The notes under the pieces were generated by a model. The model saw nothing but the letters and a program-made list of their open reading frames with translations, was not told where the DNA came from and searched no databases. From Clostridium sp. CAG:413 (GTDB taxonomy: Bacteria; Bacillota; Clostridia; Oscillospirales; Acutalibacteraceae), in the NCBI GenBank assembly GCA_000431775.1, contig FR888217.1, positions 138,948 through 161,258 on the forward strand: 22,311 nucleotides of DNA, written 5' to 3'. Below are positions 21,531-22,311 of this stretch, one piece after another. A program made the translations under genes and the position numbers. How positions within the stretch are numbered: the stretch's first letter is position 1; every line of letters begins with the position of its first letter.

Positions 21531-22100
21531 TTATGCCCAAGGATCTGCCGCTTTTGGGGTACGCACACCTGTAAGCAGGTACTGCTCCCATAAGAACCAT
21601 TTTCCGTCGCTTCCGCGTTGACGAAGCTTTACGGGACGGGGGTCATCTGCACCGCCGCACGGTATAAAGAGCTTCATATAGCCCTGCTCTTCCGCCGAAA
21701 CATGGTTGCTTTCGACAACTATGGTGTAGGGCTCGGTTGGAGTATAATTATTATCGGGTGTCGAACCGACAAAATAGGTAAACGGAAGATAGGTCTTTCC
21801 GTCACGAAAACGATCGTTCAAAAATGAAATCTCCATTCCGTTCAGCGGACGGGGGCCTCTGAGCCAATTAAGCATCTCTGTTCCGATGTTTTTGTCGGCG
21901 GCGTATGCGCACAGTGCAAGCACGGTGAGAGCGGCGGTTTTGAACGGTGTGTCAAGGCTTGCCTCGGGAAGCGCCTGCATTTCGGCAAGGCTTTCGGGCA
22001 ATGCTCGGAATGTAAATGTTTCTCTTTTGTTGCCCGCAGACTGTACTGCAGAAACAACTGCCTTTTGTGCTGTGTTTTTTAACTTATCAAAAATTCCCAT
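21531..22100 (-). CDS. DUF6935-like protein
   Basis: 189 residues; the start at 22100 (MGIFDKLKNTAQKA) is chosen for the GGAG eight nt upstream and the typical MGxFDKLK start. An amphipathic N-terminal helix is followed by a compact mixed domain: FTFRALPESLAEMQALPEA, PFKTAALTVLALCAY, LRGPRPLNGMEISFLNDR, YLPFTYFVGSTPDNNYTP, and GYMKLFIPCGGADDPRPVKL ending in WFLWEQYLL. I recognise the pattern as that of DUF6935 proteins of Clostridia; function unknown. It is cytoplasmic, with no signal or membrane segment. It follows a zinc-ribbon protein gene on the same strand at a 61-bp distance and is probably in the same transcript. Confidence 0.78.
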   Translation of the reverse strand: MGIFDKLKNTAQKAVVSAVQSAGNKRETFTFRALPESLAEMQALPEASLDTPFKTAALTVLALCAYAADKNIGTEMLNWLRGPRPLNGMEISFLNDRFRDGKTYLPFTYFVGSTPDNNYTPTEPYTIVVESNHVSAEEQGYMKLFIPCGGADDPRPVKLRQRGSDGKWFLWEQYLLTGVRTPKAADPWA

Positions 22101-22161
22101 TTTATTCTCCAATCTGTTTTCATTCATTGCCTTAATCGGCATTGAAGGATTTTAACAAGAT

Positions 22162-22311
22162 TCAGCTTTTTATTTTCCACTTTATGCTATCTTCGTGAAG
22201 GGTATAACCGCAATAAGAACAGCATCCGTTTTCATCGGGCATGAAGTTCGCTCCGCAGCTCGGACATTCTTTTTCGGTAAAGAACTCACCGTCAGTCTTT
22301 CTTTTTTCCGG
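22162..22311 (-). CDS. C-terminal zinc ribbon of a gene cut by the window edge
   Basis: Partial gene: only the last 49 codons are inside, with stop TGA at 22164-22162. The tail contains a zinc ribbon with CPSCG and CSYCG about 13 residues apart, after a charged stretch, and ends SIKWKIKS. Zinc-ribbon tails of this kind occur on TIM44-like and other membrane-associated Clostridia proteins, often next to DUF6935-type genes, but the upstream domain is not visible and no family can be assigned. Confidence 0.75.
   Translation of the reverse strand, partial: PEKRKTDGEFFTEKECPSCGANFMPDENGCCSYCGYTLHEDSIKWKIKS

Overview
The window looks like a chromosomal segment of an anaerobic, Gram-positive gut-type Clostridia (Oscillospirales or a relative). 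The support is mid-range GC, strong AGGAGG-type ribosome sites, TTGACA/TATAAT promoters, U-tailed hairpin terminators, Firmicutes-type lipoboxes, a fermentative D-lactate dehydrogenase, a polyferredoxin/TlpA cassette and a CD1871A-family small CXXC protein. No rRNA gene, CRISPR array or prophage is visible. Species cannot be assigned by reading alone.

Layout. 1-2158 (minus): a promoter and a class-II-like cobalamin riboswitch drive a secreted protein with a DUF4430-like front and two FIVAR repeats, followed directly by a secreted beta-propeller protein cut by the window edge. 2159-8379: housekeeping and accessory genes, namely a small helical protein, an amidohydrolase, a zinc-ribbon membrane protein, a DUF1015 protein followed by ldhA with a terminator between them, a GPH-type sugar symporter and a 50-residue protein. 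8478-8776: two tRNA-Ser genes (UGA, GCU) with their own promoter and terminator. 8777-9865: a scarred stretch with a pair of covarying hairpin repeats, an intact NUDIX gene and 3' remnants of two ABC ATPase genes facing each other. 9884-15849 (minus): secreted repeat protein, OmpR-type regulator, histidine kinase, lipoprotein, MBOAT acyltransferase and DHHW/AlgJ-like partner, which together look like a regulated system for O-acylating an extracellular or wall polymer. 16020-18714 (minus): a frameshifted glycosidase-like gene and a second kinase/regulator pair. 18852-20916 (plus, divergent from that pair): CD1871A small CXXC protein, NapH-like polyferredoxin and TlpA-like lipoprotein. 21000-21400: a decayed IS3-family transposase. 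21531-22311 (minus): a DUF6935-like protein and the zinc-ribbon end of a further gene.

How the genes work together. The two most coherent systems are (a) the cobalamin-riboswitch-controlled surface proteins, which I read as a candidate corrinoid-capture system, and (b) the divergent two-component / CXXC / polyferredoxin / thioredoxin-lipoprotein cassette, which I read as a regulated electron or thiol relay across the membrane. Its 7-8-7 inverted repeat lies between the two promoters and touches both -35 regions. A perfect 218-bp internal duplication in the secreted protein upstream of the other two-component pair is the most striking purely sequence-level signal.
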